The notes beneath the pieces were generated by a model that did no database searches, was not told the origin of the DNA, and saw only the letters and a program-made list of their open reading frames with translations. A program made the translations under genes and the position numbers. This document shows positions 18,940-29,183 of a stretch of DNA of 64,000 nt, in pieces. Origin of the DNA: Brevirhabdus sp. (GTDB taxonomy: Bacteria > Pseudomonadota > Alphaproteobacteria > Rhodobacterales > Rhodobacteraceae); the NCBI GenBank assembly GCA_024637315.1, contig JAGXFH010000018.1:1-64000 (forward strand). Direction: 5' to 3'. Each line of letters begins with the position of its first letter. Position 1 is the stretch's first letter.

Positions 18940-19821
18940 ATGGACCACAAGGACATCCTCTCGGGTCTCTCGCCCGCTGACAAGGCGGCGCTCACGCAGC
19001 GTTCGGACCGAGCCGGGTTGCTTCATCTCGCGGGCCATGCCGGCGCAATCCTCGTGACCGGCACGCTCATCGCCACCGGGGCACCGTTCTGGCCACTGCT
19101 GCTGCCGGCGCAGGGCATCCTGATCGTCTTCCTGTTCACCCTGGAGCATGAATGCACCCACAAGACACCCTTCGCCACCGAGACCCTCAACGAATGGGTC
19201 GGGCGTGCCTGCGGGCTGGTCCTGATCCAGCCCTTCACGTGGTTCCGCTACTTTCACCTCGCGCATCACCGTCACACGAATATCATCGGCCAAGACCCTG
19301 AACTCGCGTCCGCAAAGCCGGAAACGGTGGGTCAGTGGCTGATTCATGTGTCGGGCTTGCCATACTGGTTCTCGATGATCGGCGTGACGGCCCGGCTGGC
19401 GCTGCAGCGCGAACGTGCGGGCTACCTTCCTGCGGGTGCGCTGCCTCGAATGCAGCGCGAGGCCATCGCCATGCTCTGCCTCTACGCGCTTGGACTCATA
19501 TTCTTCGGGCCCGTACTTTTTTGGACCTGGATCGCCCCTGTGCTGCTCGGCCAGCCTGTGTTGCGGCTTTATCTGTTGGCCGAGCATGGCGATTGCCCGC
19601 GAGTGGCCAACATGCTGGAAAACACCCGGACCACCCTCACCACCGGATTGATGCGTTTGCTGGCGTGGAACATGCCCTATCATGTGGAACACCATGTCTA
19701 TCCCTCGGTACCGTTCCACAGGCTGCCGGAATTTCACGCCGTGCTGCGCGATCACTTGCGCGTCACCTCGGATGGCTATCTTCGATTCACGAAGGATTAC
19801 CTCGCGCGCCGGGCCGGCTGA
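18940..19821 (+). CDS. membrane fatty acid desaturase/hydroxylase family protein
   Basis: A 293-residue di-iron membrane enzyme. The three histidine clusters are HECTHK (near residue 69), HHRHTN (near 108) and HVEHHVYP (near 246), separated by hydrophobic segments at about 30-65, 140-155 and 175-210. The fold and spacing fit the fatty-acid desaturase superfamily, whose members act on acyl chains, carotenoids or similar lipids; the substrate cannot be told from sequence. It begins four bases after rsmA stops, and its 3' end overlaps anmK on the other strand by 35 bases. Confidence 0.88.
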   Translation: MDHKDILSGLSPADKAALTQRSDRAGLLHLAGHAGAILVTGTLIATGAPFWPLLLPAQGILIVFLFTLEHECTHKTPFATETLNEWVGRACGLVLIQPFTWFRYFHLAHHRHTNIIGQDPELASAKPETVGQWLIHVSGLPYWFSMIGVTARLALQRERAGYLPAGALPRMQREAIAMLCLYALGLIFFGPVLFWTWIAPVLLGQPVLRLYLLAEHGDCPRVANMLENTRTTLTTGLMRLLAWNMPYHVEHHVYPSVPFHRLPEFHAVLRDHLRVTSDGYLRFTKDYLARRAG

Positions 19822-20896
19822 CCCGGCCGCCGCCCACTGCGGCCGACACCCCGGTGGTGGAAGGGCAAGAGGTCGGCAGTCCGCGCAAGACCCGGACCGC
19901 GAGATGCGCGAAGGCCTGTGCTTCCAGCATGTCGCCGTCAAGATCGGCATCCTCGACCGGACAGACCGGGCAGGACAGGCGATCCGCCAGCATCCGCATC
20001 AGCACCCGATTTCGGCGCCCGCCCCCGGTGACAAGAACCCGCTCTGGCGGTGCCGGAACGAACTGCATCCCGGACGCGACCGCCGCCGCCGCGGCTGCAG
20101 TCAGCGTCGCCGCCGCGTCGGCGTCGGAAAGGCTTGCGACCCAAGCCATCAGATCTTGAAAATCGTTCCTGTCCAGTGACTTCGGCGGTATCTTCAAGAA
20201 ATAGGATGATCCCAGGAACCTGGCAATGACGGCTTCATCCACCGTCCCTTTCGCCGCCAGCCCGCCGGCCTCATCGAACGCCACGCCACGCCGCGCCTGC
20301 ATCAGGTCGTTCACCGGCGCATTGGCCGGTCCGGTGTCGAAGGCCAGCAGCGCGCCGGCCTCCTCGGGCCTCGCCTTGCCGGGATCGACCCAGGTCAGGT
20401 TGCCGACGCCGCCCAGGTTCAGGAAGGCCAGCGGAGCGGTGGCGCCGATCCACTTGGCGCAGGCGAAATGGTAGAACGGGGCAAGCGGCGCGCCCTGCCC
20501 GCCCATCGCCACATCCGTGCTGCGGAAATCCCAGACCACTGGGCGCTCCAGCACTTCAGCCAGGATCGTGCCATCGCCTGCCTGATGGGTGCCGCGTCCA
20601 CCCGGATCATGCGCCAACGTCTGGCCGTGAAAACCGACGATCTCGGCCTGCTCGAATCCCGACAACAACTCGGCATGCGCGGTCTCGACCAGCTCTGCCG
20701 CCTCGGGGACGCCGTCCCACTTGCCAAGCGCTGCCCGCAGCACGCTGCGCTCCGCCTCGGTATAGGGCCGGTATCCGGTTTCGCCGAATCCGCGGATGAC
20801 CTCGCCATCCGTCAGCAACAAGGCGGCGTCGACACCGTCAAGAGATGTGCCGGACATCGCGCCAAGCGCCCAGACCGGTCCGGTTTTCTTCATCAC
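19787..20896 (-). CDS. anmK: anhydro-N-acetylmuramic acid kinase
   Basis: A 369-residue ASKHA-fold kinase that opens and phosphorylates 1,6-anhydro-MurNAc released by cell-wall turnover. It begins [19 protein letters not shown] (phosphate-binding loop), with [35 protein letters not shown], the substrate segment [26 protein letters not shown] and [14 protein letters not shown]. It is divergent from tyrS. The Gly/Pro-rich last 20 residues overlap the desaturase 3' end. An ATG one codon later (20893) is equally possible. Confidence 0.95.
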   Translation of the reverse strand: MMKKTGPVWALGAMSGTSLDGVDAALLLTDGEVIRGFGETGYRPYTEAERSVLRAALGKWDGVPEAAELVETAHAELLSGFEQAEIVGFHGQTLAHDPGGRGTHQAGDGTILAEVLERPVVWDFRSTDVAMGGQGAPLAPFYHFACAKWIGATAPLAFLNLGGVGNLTWVDPGKARPEEAGALLAFDTGPANAPVNDLMQARRGVAFDEAGGLAAKGTVDEAVIARFLGSSYFLKIPPKSLDRNDFQDLMAWVASLSDADAAATLTAAAAAAVASGMQFVPAPPERVLVTGGGRRNRVLMRMLADRLSCPVCPVEDADLDGDMLEAQAFAHLAVRVLRGLPTSCPSTTGVSAAVGGGRVSRPGARGNPS

Positions 20897-20943
20897 TTCC
20901 CCTTCACGCCGCCCGCCATTATAGAGGGCCGACAGGCCCGAGA

Positions 20944-22212
20944 ATGGACAAGATCACGATGACCTACCACCCCAAATCCGACTTCCTGCACGTGATGATC
21001 GAGCGCGGCTTTCTGGCCGACTGCACCGATTATCAGGGCCTGGACGAGGCTTTGGCCAAAGGTGTGGTGCCCGGCTATATCGGCTTTGACGCCACCGCGC
21101 AGTCGCTGCATGTGGGCAGCCTGATCCAGATCATGATGCTGCGCTGGCTGCAAAGGACCGGTCACAAGCCGATCGTCCTGATGGGCGGCGGCACGACCAA
21201 GGTCGGCGATCCCAGCTTCCGGTCGGATGAACGCCCGCTGATGAGCCCCGATCAGATCGAGACCAACATCGCCGGCATCAAGCAGGTCTTCGCCAATTAC
21301 GTCAGCTTCGGCACCGGAACGGGTGATGCGATCATGGTCAACAATGCCGAATGGCTTGATGATCTCAATTACCTCGGTTTCCTGCGCGACATCGGACGGC
21401 ATTTCTCGATCAACCGGATGCTCTCGTTCGAGTCGGTGAAATCACGGCTTGACCGTGAACAGTCGCTCTCGTTTCTGGAATTCAACTACATGATCCTGCA
21501 AGCCTATGATTTCCTTGAACTGAACCGACGCTACGGCTGCCTGCTGCAGATGGGCGGCTCGGACCAGTGGGGCAATATCGTCAACGGCATCGACCTGACC
21601 CGCCGGGTTCTGGACCACGAGATCTACGGCCTGACCTCGCCCCTGCTGACCACCTCGGACGGCAAAAAGATGGGCAAGTCGCTGTCGGGTGCAGTCTGGC
21701 TGAATGCCGGCATGCTGTCGCCCTACGAGTTCTGGCAATTCTGGCGCAACACCGCCGATGCCGATACCGGGCGGTTCCTGAAGCTCTACACCGAACTGCC
21801 GGTCGAGGACTGCGACCGGCTTGGCGCGCTGGAAGGCTCCGAGATCAACGAAGCCAAGATCCGGCTTGCAAACGAGGTGACGACCCTGCTGCACGGTGCC
21901 GAGGCGGCGGCGGCCGCAGAGGCGACTGCCCGCGAGGTCTTCGAGAAGGGCGGCATCGGCGATGATTTGCCGATGCTGGCGCTGACACAGTCTGAAATCG
22001 GCGATGGCATTTCGGTGGTGCAACTGATCGTCCGGTCGGGCCTCGCCGGATCTGGCAAGGAGGCCAAGCGGCTGATTGCCGATAACGGCGCGCGGCTGAA
22101 CGACGAGCCACTCACGGATGCCGGGCTGATTCTGACCCGCGCCGAACTGGCAAAACCGTTGAAGCTGAGCGCGGGGAAGAAGCGGCACGCGCTGGTCTCG
22201 CTGGTCGACTAG
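20944..22212 (+). CDS. tyrS: tyrosyl-tRNA synthetase
   Basis: A 422-residue class I synthetase. The HIGH-type motif is [11 protein letters not shown] (near residue 50), the tyrosine-specific segment is [31 protein letters not shown], and the KMSKS-type motif is [12 protein letters not shown] near 240. The C-terminal S4 RNA-binding domain ([23 protein letters not shown]) is complete. The start at 20944 has GAGAA-type context, and an internal ATG at 20959 is also possible. A strong hairpin follows the stop. Confidence 0.97.
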   Translation: MDKITMTYHPKSDFLHVMIERGFLADCTDYQGLDEALAKGVVPGYIGFDATAQSLHVGSLIQIMMLRWLQRTGHKPIVLMGGGTTKVGDPSFRSDERPLMSPDQIETNIAGIKQVFANYVSFGTGTGDAIMVNNAEWLDDLNYLGFLRDIGRHFSINRMLSFESVKSRLDREQSLSFLEFNYMILQAYDFLELNRRYGCLLQMGGSDQWGNIVNGIDLTRRVLDHEIYGLTSPLLTTSDGKKMGKSLSGAVWLNAGMLSPYEFWQFWRNTADADTGRFLKLYTELPVEDCDRLGALEGSEINEAKIRLANEVTTLLHGAEAAAAAEATAREVFEKGGIGDDLPMLALTQSEIGDGISVVQLIVRSGLAGSGKEAKRLIADNGARLNDEPLTDAGLILTRAELAKPLKLSAGKKRHALVSLVD

Positions 22213-22218
22213 CATATT

Positions 22219-22255
22219 TGCGGCCTCCGGTTCCTTGGCTGGCCCGGAGGCCGCA
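22219..22255 (+). terminator. 12-bp perfect hairpin after tyrS
   Basis: TGCGGCCTCCGG (22219-22230) is perfectly complementary to CCGGAGGCCGCA (22244-22255) around a 13-base loop, six bases after the tyrS stop. No T-tract follows, so it may be a transcript-stabilising or Rho-assisted end rather than a canonical intrinsic terminator. The convergent DUF3179 gene ends 84 bases further on. Confidence 0.5.
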
Positions 22256-22338
22256 TCGACATCAAAGACCCCCAAAGGACCGAGGCCAGGGCACCGTCAC
22301 GGTTGATGTGGATACGTCAAAGACGTGTCGATGCCACC

Positions 22339-23310
22339 TTAGTCCAGCATCCAGTCGCCATCCGGCCAGAAGGCGTGAAAGGCGAACGCGAACATCACGT
22401 CATGCGGCAGGTCGTTGCCGCCCGCATCACGCACCCGAACCGTGCCGACATCCTTGCCCTGCGATATAAGTCCGGTATCCAGCGCCGAGGCCTGTCCGGA
22501 TGCCCAACTTATTGAAACACCGGCCTCATCTATCTGTTTTTCCTTGCGAATCCGATCATAAGTCCAAGCCTTTTCGCCGACCCGAACCACCCGCATCAAT
22601 GGCGGGATGCCATGAGGTGGATTCTCTCCGCTATAAAGGAACGGCTTTCGCGAACTGTCATAGCTGACATAGGGATTGCGCCCGTATTGCCGTGGCCAGC
22701 CCGGCTGATCCATCACCAGCCCGTTGGGATTGCGGGCCTTGAACTCGGACCAGCTTTCCATCCAAGCCGGCAACTGCACAAGCGTATCACCGGTATGATG
22801 GCCGACGATCCCCTCGCCAATCGCCTGCTGCCACCAACTTTCGGTCTCGCGGTCGAACATCACCATGTCGGAGTTCCGAAGTTTGCCCGACACCCCGAAG
22901 GTTCGCAATTCACCCTTCACCCGGCGGTCGAAAACCATGCCCGAATTGCACAAGGGACAGAACGTCACCGCCACCGGAACCCCGCCCACCACATCGTTGA
23001 CGATCTCATGCCAAGTGAGGTAACGTATCGGATAAGCTCGTGGCTCTACGCCATTGATTTCCAGTGTTATTACCGGCTCACGATCACCGATCCGGGTTTC
23101 GTCGGAAACCTTGCGGAACTGGGGATCCGAAATTGCCGGGATGCCATCCTTCGGCGGCCCGCCCGACAAGATCTCAACCCAGCTCGACACGCTGGTTCTG
23201 CTGAAATCGGTGTTCGGCCATTCGTGTTTCCAGAAGTCCGGATCGGCCTGCGCCACCGTGCCGGCTATGGTGAACGCAAGTGCTGCGAAACAATGCCTGA
23301 TGTGGAACAT
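22339..23310 (-). CDS. DUF3179 domain-containing exported protein
   Basis: A 323-residue protein with a signal peptide (FHIRHCFAALAFTIAGTVAQA). The DUF3179 signature follows: ITLEINGVEPRAYPIRYLTWHEIVNDVVGGVPVAVTFCPLCNSG, with a CPLC motif near residue 120, then GELRTFGVSGKLRNSDMVMFDRETESWW. The family is common in bacteria and archaea and has no known function; the CxxC pair suggests redox or metal binding. ATG 23310 has GGGAGG seven bases upstream and places the signal peptide at the N-terminus. Confidence 0.9.
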   Translation of the reverse strand: MFHIRHCFAALAFTIAGTVAQADPDFWKHEWPNTDFSRTSVSSWVEILSGGPPKDGIPAISDPQFRKVSDETRIGDREPVITLEINGVEPRAYPIRYLTWHEIVNDVVGGVPVAVTFCPLCNSGMVFDRRVKGELRTFGVSGKLRNSDMVMFDRETESWWQQAIGEGIVGHHTGDTLVQLPAWMESWSEFKARNPNGLVMDQPGWPRQYGRNPYVSYDSSRKPFLYSGENPPHGIPPLMRVVRVGEKAWTYDRIRKEKQIDEAGVSISWASGQASALDTGLISQGKDVGTVRVRDAGGNDLPHDVMFAFAFHAFWPDGDWMLD

Positions 23311-23386
23311 GACGCACCTCCCTGCGGTCAAGCTGCCATAGGAAAGCGCTTGCGCCCAGACCGGTTCACGCGGGATTGACTGTCCG

Positions 23387-24016
23387 CTACTCGACCAGCA
23401 GCGTCACCGAGGTCATCACGTCCGGATCGCCCGAGACCTCGCCATTGCCGCCGGCCCCGCGTTTGATCGAATCCAGAACCTCGAGCCCTTCGATGACTTG
23501 GCCTACGACGGTGTATTGACCGTTAAGATGCGGTGCCGGCGCGAACATGATGAAGAACTGGCTGTTGGCCGAATCCGGGCTGGCCGAGCGTGCCATCCCG
23601 ACCATCCCACGCTCGAATGGCAGGCTGGAAAACTCGGCCGGAAGATCGGGCAGGTCAGACGCGCCCTGTCCGGCCCGCGAGATATCGCCGTCCGCCTTGC
23701 CGAACTGCACATCGCCCGTCTGCGCCATGAAACCGTCGATCACGCGGTGGAAAACGACGCCGTCATACGCGCCAGACGCGACAAGTTTTTCAAACCGTTC
23801 AACATGTTGCGGTGCGACGTCGGCAAAGAGCTTGACCAGCATGCGGCCGTTGGCCTCGCCCGCCACTTCGATATCCATCACCGGGCCTTCGACATCGCCG
23901 ACTGCAACCGGCACAGCGGCAACAGGTTGGGGATTTGCCTGATACCAGTAATAGGCCCCAAGGATCGCCAGCCCCAAGATCAGCAGCGCCCCGAACAGGA
24001 TGTTGCTGCTACGCAT
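23387..24016 (-). CDS. cyclophilin-type peptidylprolyl isomerase, membrane-anchored
   Basis: A 209-residue cyclophilin with an N-terminal hydrophobic anchor (ILFGALLILGLAILGAYYWY), so the catalytic domain probably faces the periplasm. Core motifs are VVFHRVIDGFMAQTGD (near residue 90), NSQFFIMFAPAPHLNGQYTVVGQVIEGLEVLDSI and the usual C-terminal strand. It lies directly after, and overlaps by eight bases, a cytoplasmic paralogue transcribed first. Confidence 0.94.
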   Translation of the reverse strand: MRSSNILFGALLILGLAILGAYYWYQANPQPVAAVPVAVGDVEGPVMDIEVAGEANGRMLVKLFADVAPQHVERFEKLVASGAYDGVVFHRVIDGFMAQTGDVQFGKADGDISRAGQGASDLPDLPAEFSSLPFERGMVGMARSASPDSANSQFFIMFAPAPHLNGQYTVVGQVIEGLEVLDSIKRGAGGNGEVSGDPDVMTSVTLLVE

Positions 24017-24515
24017 CGGCAGCGACCTTGACGCTGATCATCCGGTCAGGGTTCATCGGCGGTTCGCCCCGGACGATCTTGTCGACATGCTCCATCCCCG
24101 AAATCACCCTGCCATAGACAGTGTATTGCCCATTCAGGAAGTGGTTATCCTTGAAATTGATGAAGAACTGGCTGTTGGCCGAGTTCGGGTTCGCCGACCG
24201 CGCAGCGCCCAGGGTACCGCGATCATGCGGCAGTTTCGAGAATTCGGCCGGCAGGTCGGGCAGGTCCGATGCGCCGGTCCCGGCGCGGCCGATGTTGAAA
24301 TCCTTCTCGGCATTGCCGTTCGCGACATCACCGGTCTGCGCCATGAATCCGTCGATCACCCGGTGGAACACCACGTTGTCATAGGCCCCGGCGCGGGCCA
24401 GCTCTTTCATGCGCTCGGCGTGTTTCGGCGCGACATCCGCCATCAGCTCTATCGTGACGGTGCCGTCCTTCAATTCCATCAGGATGGTGTTCTCGGGATC
24501 CTTTATTTCGGCCAT
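24009..24515 (-). CDS. cyclophilin-type peptidylprolyl isomerase, cytoplasmic
   Basis: A 168-residue cyclophilin without signal or anchor, starting AEIKDPENTILMELKDGTVTIEL. It has the catalytic VVFHRVIDGFMAQTGD, FNIGRAGTGASDLPDLPAEFSKLPHDRGTLG and NSQFFINFKDNHFLNGQYTVYGRVISGM. ATG at 24515 has AAGGAG seven bases upstream. The adjacent paralogue differs mainly by its membrane anchor, so the operon probably supplies prolyl isomerase to two compartments. Confidence 0.95.
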   Translation of the reverse strand: MAEIKDPENTILMELKDGTVTIELMADVAPKHAERMKELARAGAYDNVVFHRVIDGFMAQTGDVANGNAEKDFNIGRAGTGASDLPDLPAEFSKLPHDRGTLGAARSANPNSANSQFFINFKDNHFLNGQYTVYGRVISGMEHVDKIVRGEPPMNPDRMISVKVAADA

Positions 24516-24641
24516 CGGGTGCTCCTTTGCATGAATTCGCGGCAAACTAGGCCGCACGGCGCCGAAGGGAAAGGGCGATGTTGACCCCACCGCCCAGATC
24601 GGGTGGATAGAAGCAAGCACCCGCCCAACAGGAGCCCGCCG

Positions 24642-25832
24642 ATGAGCTGGAAGACCCTCGACGACCTCGATCTTGCCGGAAAGGTCGTGCTGACCCGCGT
24701 CGACATCAACGTGCCGATTGAAGACGGCCGGGTGACGGATGCCACACGGATCGAACGAATCGTTCCAACGGTTCGCGACATCCTGAAGGCTGGCGGGAAA
24801 CCCGTCCTACTGGCGCATTTCGACCGCCCCAAGGGCAAGGTTGTGCCCGGCATGTCGCTGAAACCGTTGCAGCCCGTGCTGCAAGAGCATCTGGGCGTCC
24901 CAGTGCACTTTGCCGAGGACTGCATCGGCGGACCGGCAAAGGCGGCTGTCGCGGCGCTGCCAGAGGGCGCGGTTCTTCTGTTGGAAAACACCCGCTTCCA
25001 CGCCGAAGAGGAAAAGAACGACCCCGCCTTCGCAGCTTCGCTTGCAGCCCTTGGCGATGTCTACGTCAATGATGCCTTCTCTGCCGCCCATCGCGCCCAC
25101 GGCTCGATCGAGGGCATCGCCCACCTGATGCCGTCCGCGGCCGGTCGGCTGATGCAGGCCGAACTTACAGCGCTCGAATCAGCGCTCGGCACCCCCGATC
25201 GCCCGGTTGTGGCCGTCGTTGGCGGGGCCAAGGTCTCGACCAAGCTTGATCTTCTGGGCAATCTCGTGCGCAAGGTCGAGTATCTGGTGATCGGCGGCGG
25301 CATGGCGAACACGTTCCTTGCGGCCAAGGGTATTTCGGTCGGCAAGTCGCTGGCAGAGCACGACCTGGCCGATACCGCCCGTGAGATCCTGAAAAAGGCT
25401 GATGAGGCAGGCTGCGAGATCCTGTTGCCGCTCGACATCGTCGTCGCCAGAGAGTTCAAGGCCAACGCCCCGAATGAAGTGCTTGATGTCAACGACTGCC
25501 CCGATGACGCAATGATCCTCGATGCCGGGCCCATAACGGCGGAACGCATCGCCGAAGTGTTTGCGAACTGCCGGACGCTGATCTGGAATGGTCCGCTAGG
25601 GGCGTTCGAGATCGAACCCTTTGACACAGCAACGGTGGCCGCAGCCCGAAAGGCGGCCGAACTGACGCGCGACGGCAGGCTGACATCGGTTGCCGGCGGC
25701 GGCGATACCGTTTCGGCACTCAATCAGGCCGGGGTTGCGGATGATTTCAGCTATATTTCGACCGCCGGTGGCGCATTTCTGGAGTGGATGGAAGGCAAGA
25801 CCCTTCCCGGTGTTGCAGCGCTCGGCAAATAG
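24642..25832 (+). CDS. pgk: phosphoglycerate kinase
   Basis: A 396-residue glycolytic/Calvin-cycle kinase converting 1,3-bisphosphoglycerate and ADP to 3-phosphoglycerate and ATP. Visible landmarks are [29 protein letters not shown] (substrate Arg/His), [46 protein letters not shown], and the nucleotide site [11 protein letters not shown] and [16 protein letters not shown] lies seven bases before ATG. It is followed by fba in the same direction. Confidence 0.98.
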   Translation: MSWKTLDDLDLAGKVVLTRVDINVPIEDGRVTDATRIERIVPTVRDILKAGGKPVLLAHFDRPKGKVVPGMSLKPLQPVLQEHLGVPVHFAEDCIGGPAKAAVAALPEGAVLLLENTRFHAEEEKNDPAFAASLAALGDVYVNDAFSAAHRAHGSIEGIAHLMPSAAGRLMQAELTALESALGTPDRPVVAVVGGAKVSTKLDLLGNLVRKVEYLVIGGGMANTFLAAKGISVGKSLAEHDLADTAREILKKADEAGCEILLPLDIVVAREFKANAPNEVLDVNDCPDDAMILDAGPITAERIAEVFANCRTLIWNGPLGAFEIEPFDTATVAAARKAAELTRDGRLTSVAGGGDTVSALNQAGVADDFSYISTAGGAFLEWMEGKTLPGVAALGK

Positions 25833-25940
25833 ATCCGGAATTCCAACCTGTTAGCGCGACCACAATTGCCAGCGTACACGCCGTCGCCTACAAGTGTGGT
25901 GGGATACAAACCCATTTTTCAAGCGAACGGGCGGTAACAG

Positions 25941-26834
25941 ATGCCAAAGAATATTCAGGCCGATCAGATGAAGGATGGCAAAGGGTTCGTTGCCGCGCTG
26001 GACCAGAGCGGTGGCTCCACGCCAAAGGCGCTGCGGCTTTACGGTGTCGCAGAGGATGCCTATGCCTCGGAAGACGAAATGTTCGACCTGATCCACCGGA
26101 TGCGCGCCCGCATCGTCACCTCGCCCGCCTTCACAGGCGATAGGGTAATTGGCGCCATCCTGTTCGAAAACACCATGGACCGCGAGATCGAGGGAAAGCC
26201 TTCGGCGCAGTATCTTTGGCAGAATCGTGGCGTCGTGCCGTTTCTGAAGATCGACAAGGGTCTGGAGGAGAAAGCCGACGGTGTGCGTCTGATGAAGCCG
26301 ATTGGCGGTTTGGACGCGTTGCTGACCCGCGCCAAGGCCGCGGGGATTTTCGGCACCAAGATGCGCTCGGTGATTGATGCAGCCTCGGCGTCCGGCATTG
26401 CGGCGAACGTCGCCCAGCAGTTCGAGGTGGCCAAACAGGTCCTTGGACACGGGCTGGTCCCGATCATCGAGCCGGAGGTGACCATTTCGATCGACGACAA
26501 GGCGGAAGCCGAAGAGATTCTGCTGGCCGAGCTGACGCAACAGCTGGATGCCCTGCCCGACGATCAACAGGTCATGCTCAAGTTGACGCTGCCGAGCGTG
26601 GACAATCTTTACAAGCCGCTAGTCAGCCATCCGAAGGTGATGCGCGTGGTCGCCCTGTCAGGCGGCTACACGCGCGCTGAAGCCAACGAAAAACTGGCGC
26701 GGAATTCCGGGGTAATCGCGAGTTTCTCGCGCGCGCTGACAGAAGGGCTGACGGCACAGCAAAGCGACGACGAGTTCAACAGGACTTTGGACAAGACCAT
26801 CCAGAGCATTTACGACGCGTCCATCGCGAAATAG
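25941..26834 (+). CDS. class I fructose-bisphosphate aldolase
   Basis: A 297-residue Schiff-base aldolase cleaving fructose-1,6-bisphosphate. It shows [85 protein letters not shown] and the Schiff-base lysine region [14 protein letters not shown] near residue 215. It lies 108 bases after pgk, which leaves room for its own promoter, and ends at an intrinsic terminator. Confidence 0.95.
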   Translation: MPKNIQADQMKDGKGFVAALDQSGGSTPKALRLYGVAEDAYASEDEMFDLIHRMRARIVTSPAFTGDRVIGAILFENTMDREIEGKPSAQYLWQNRGVVPFLKIDKGLEEKADGVRLMKPIGGLDALLTRAKAAGIFGTKMRSVIDAASASGIAANVAQQFEVAKQVLGHGLVPIIEPEVTISIDDKAEAEEILLAELTQQLDALPDDQQVMLKLTLPSVDNLYKPLVSHPKVMRVVALSGGYTRAEANEKLARNSGVIASFSRALTEGLTAQQSDDEFNRTLDKTIQSIYDASIAK

Positions 26835-26870
26835 CAGGCCAGGTCGACCGAGCTGTGTGGATGTTCGCGG

Positions 26871-26899
26871 CCGCTGCCAACCGATTTCAGCGGTTTTTT
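26871..26899 (+). terminator. intrinsic terminator of the fba transcript
   Basis: CCGCTG (26871-26876) pairs perfectly with CAGCGG (26888-26893) around an 11-base loop, followed immediately by six T residues (26894-26899). It lies 37 bases after the fba stop. It works only on the plus strand, since no T-tract flanks it for the convergent aidB-like gene. Confidence 0.85.
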
Positions 26900-26913
26900 G
26901 CGCGCGCCGCCAA

Positions 26914-28536
26914 TCACGGTGCGATGCGGGCGATCAAGGCATCGACATCAAGACCAGCAACAGCCCCGCTGACCCTGCCGCGTTCGCCACAAACCCGAGT
27001 CGCAATGTAGCCGTCCGCGACGGGCCCCGGGGAGTGTCTGAGCAATACCGACGCTGTCAGCAACACCGCCAAGCGCTCTGTGAACCATCGCGCTTCGGCT
27101 TCGTCGGCCAATGCCGGCCAACGCTCTCGATGAAGGCGCAGCGCCGCGTCATAGCGACGATCCGCGTCCAGCGCCGCATCCAGCTCGGTGTTGATTGCGT
27201 CAGCTGCATCCGGATCGCGTGACAGTGTCCTGAGAATATCGAGGCAAATGACGTTTCCCGACCCTTCCCAGATCGAGTTCAGCGGCGCCTCTCTGTAGAG
27301 CATCGGCATCGGCGTATCCTCGACATAGCCCATGCCACCCAGCACCTCCATCGCCTCGTAAATGACGTTTGGACAAATCTTGTTCGAAAGGAATTTGGCC
27401 AAGGCGACCGCAATCCTGGCAAAAGCGCGATCCGTCATCTTCGGTCCATCAAAAGCCCGGGCAACGTGAAGTCCCAAAACCAGCGCGCCCTCCCAGTCGA
27501 GCACGAGATCGGCCAATACGGCTCGCATGAGTGGTTGGTCGATCAGGAGTCTCTGAAAGGCGGTGCGATGGCGGCACCAGTGATGGGCCTCGGCAATCGC
27601 CGCCCGCATCAGGCCCGCCGGCGCCATGGCCGTATCAAGCCGGGTGTGGTGCACCATCTCGATTATGGTGCGCACGCCGGCCCCTTCGTCGCCAAGCCGG
27701 TGCGCCAGCGCACCGTGATACTCGATCTCGGCGGATGCATTCGAGCGGTTGCCCAGCTTATCTTTCAGCCGCATCAGGTGAATCGCGTTCCGCTCTGCGT
27801 CCAGCCAGCGCGGCACCAGAAAACAGGTCAGCCCGTCGGGTGCCTGAGCAAGGGTAAGGAAACCATCCGACATCGGGGCCGAACAAAACCACTTGTGTCC
27901 GGTCAGCCGGTAGACATCGCCTGCCCGTTCCGCGCGCGTCGTATTGCTGCGCACGTCAGAGCCACCCTGCTTCTCGGTCATCGCCATTCCAAGGGTAGCT
28001 CCGGCCTTGGCCTTCAACGGCGCAACGGATGGATCATAGCGTCTCGAGATCAGCTTCGGTCGCCATTCCGATTGCAGCGCGGCATCGGACTTCAGGGCGG
28101 GGACCGCGGCATATGTCATCGTCATCGGACAACACGAGCCGGGTTCAACCTGACTGGCGAGATAAACCATCGCGGCATGGGTGACGTGCCCACCCTGCCC
28201 GTCCTCCCACGGTATGGCTGCGTAACCCTGGTGCAGTCCCAGCGCCATCATCTCGTGATAGGCAGGATGAAACCGCACCTCGTCCAGCCGACGACCGGCG
28301 CGATCGAACTGCACGAGTTCGGGGAGATGGCGGTTGGCGTCCCGTCCGGCTTGCCGGATCGATGCGCTTCCCAGCGCCTGGCCGAATTTCATCAGTACCT
28401 CTGGCCTCCCACCCGTCTGAGCAACCGCCTCCTGAAGGGGGCGGTCTTGCGTCCAAAGGTCACGGGCTCCGCCGAAGTCGGGTTGATTGGTGACATCGTG
28501 AGTGCCGAGAAGGTCGCGGGAAGGAAGTTTGGGCAT
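26914..28536 (-). CDS. acyl-CoA dehydrogenase family protein, AidB-like
   Basis: A 540-residue flavoprotein of the AidB branch (longer than ordinary acyl-CoA dehydrogenases). It has TNQPDFGGARDLWTQDRPLQEAV at the N-terminus, GSCCPMTMTYAAVPAL, the FAD-contacting GMAMTEKQGGSDVRSNTT, HKWFCSAPMSDGFL, KLGNRSNASAEIEY and VLGGMGYVEDTPMPMLYREAPLNSIWEGSGNV. E. coli AidB belongs to the alkylation response; the natural substrate of this branch is uncertain. ATG 28536 has GAGG seven bases upstream. Confidence 0.9.
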   Translation of the reverse strand: MPKLPSRDLLGTHDVTNQPDFGGARDLWTQDRPLQEAVAQTGGRPEVLMKFGQALGSASIRQAGRDANRHLPELVQFDRAGRRLDEVRFHPAYHEMMALGLHQGYAAIPWEDGQGGHVTHAAMVYLASQVEPGSCCPMTMTYAAVPALKSDAALQSEWRPKLISRRYDPSVAPLKAKAGATLGMAMTEKQGGSDVRSNTTRAERAGDVYRLTGHKWFCSAPMSDGFLTLAQAPDGLTCFLVPRWLDAERNAIHLMRLKDKLGNRSNASAEIEYHGALAHRLGDEGAGVRTIIEMVHHTRLDTAMAPAGLMRAAIAEAHHWCRHRTAFQRLLIDQPLMRAVLADLVLDWEGALVLGLHVARAFDGPKMTDRAFARIAVALAKFLSNKICPNVIYEAMEVLGGMGYVEDTPMPMLYREAPLNSIWEGSGNVICLDILRTLSRDPDAADAINTELDAALDADRRYDAALRLHRERWPALADEAEARWFTERLAVLLTASVLLRHSPGPVADGYIATRVCGERGRVSGAVAGLDVDALIARIAP

Positions 28537-28717
28537 CTGAACACCTCGGTTCCAAGCGTACCGCAGAACCGCCCGCTGCAAAACCCGATCCTGTGGCCAT
28601 TTTTCACCGGCCATCCGTTCCGCCGTGATTGTCGAGGCAATCGCGAATTCACAACCGGATCATAGTGTGCCATTGTCGCGCAAAGCCGTACCCAGAGACG
28701 GCCATTGAGGCAGAAGC

Positions 28718-29020
28718 ATGAGCAGCTACAACAACAAGCCGTCCTATGGCGCATTCATTTACTTTGCAGTCATCTTTGCCTTGGGCACCTACTTCACATT
28801 CGCCAGTGTCCAGGGCGATTTTGGGCTTTTTCGACGCATTCAAATCGATGCCCAAGCCGTAGATCTGAAGGCCGAGCGTGACCGACTAAGTCGTGAGGTC
28901 GCACTGATGCGCAACAAGACCCACAGATTGTCGGACGAATTTCTTGATCTGGACCTTCTGGATGAACAAGCCCGCGATGTGCTTGGCCTCGTCCGCATGG
29001 ATGAAGTCGTTATCCGCTAA
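28718..29020 (+). CDS. septum formation initiator, FtsB/DivIC-like
   Basis: A 100-residue bitopic protein: short cytoplasmic N-terminus, one membrane helix (GAFIYFAVIFALGTYFTFASV), then a coiled coil (DLKAERDRLSREVALMRNKTHRL) and a tail with DLDLLDEQARDVLGLVRMDEVVI. This is the FtsB architecture of the divisome FtsQ-FtsL-FtsB complex. It precedes the pdhA gene by 163 bases, the usual arrangement in alphaproteobacteria. Confidence 0.9.
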   Translation: MSSYNNKPSYGAFIYFAVIFALGTYFTFASVQGDFGLFRRIQIDAQAVDLKAERDRLSREVALMRNKTHRLSDEFLDLDLLDEQARDVLGLVRMDEVVIR

Positions 29021-29183
29021 ATCCATGAAACGTGCCGAGAAATCGTCAGTCTGCGTCGGCCTCTTCAACTTTGCTTGATTGCTCTGGGCGTCATTGTTCG
29101 ACTTTCCCGCGCAATTCGAGTGGCGCGACGTCTTGTGGTCGTTTAGCATTGAACTATCGTGTTGAGGTGGAGGAGTGCGAAAC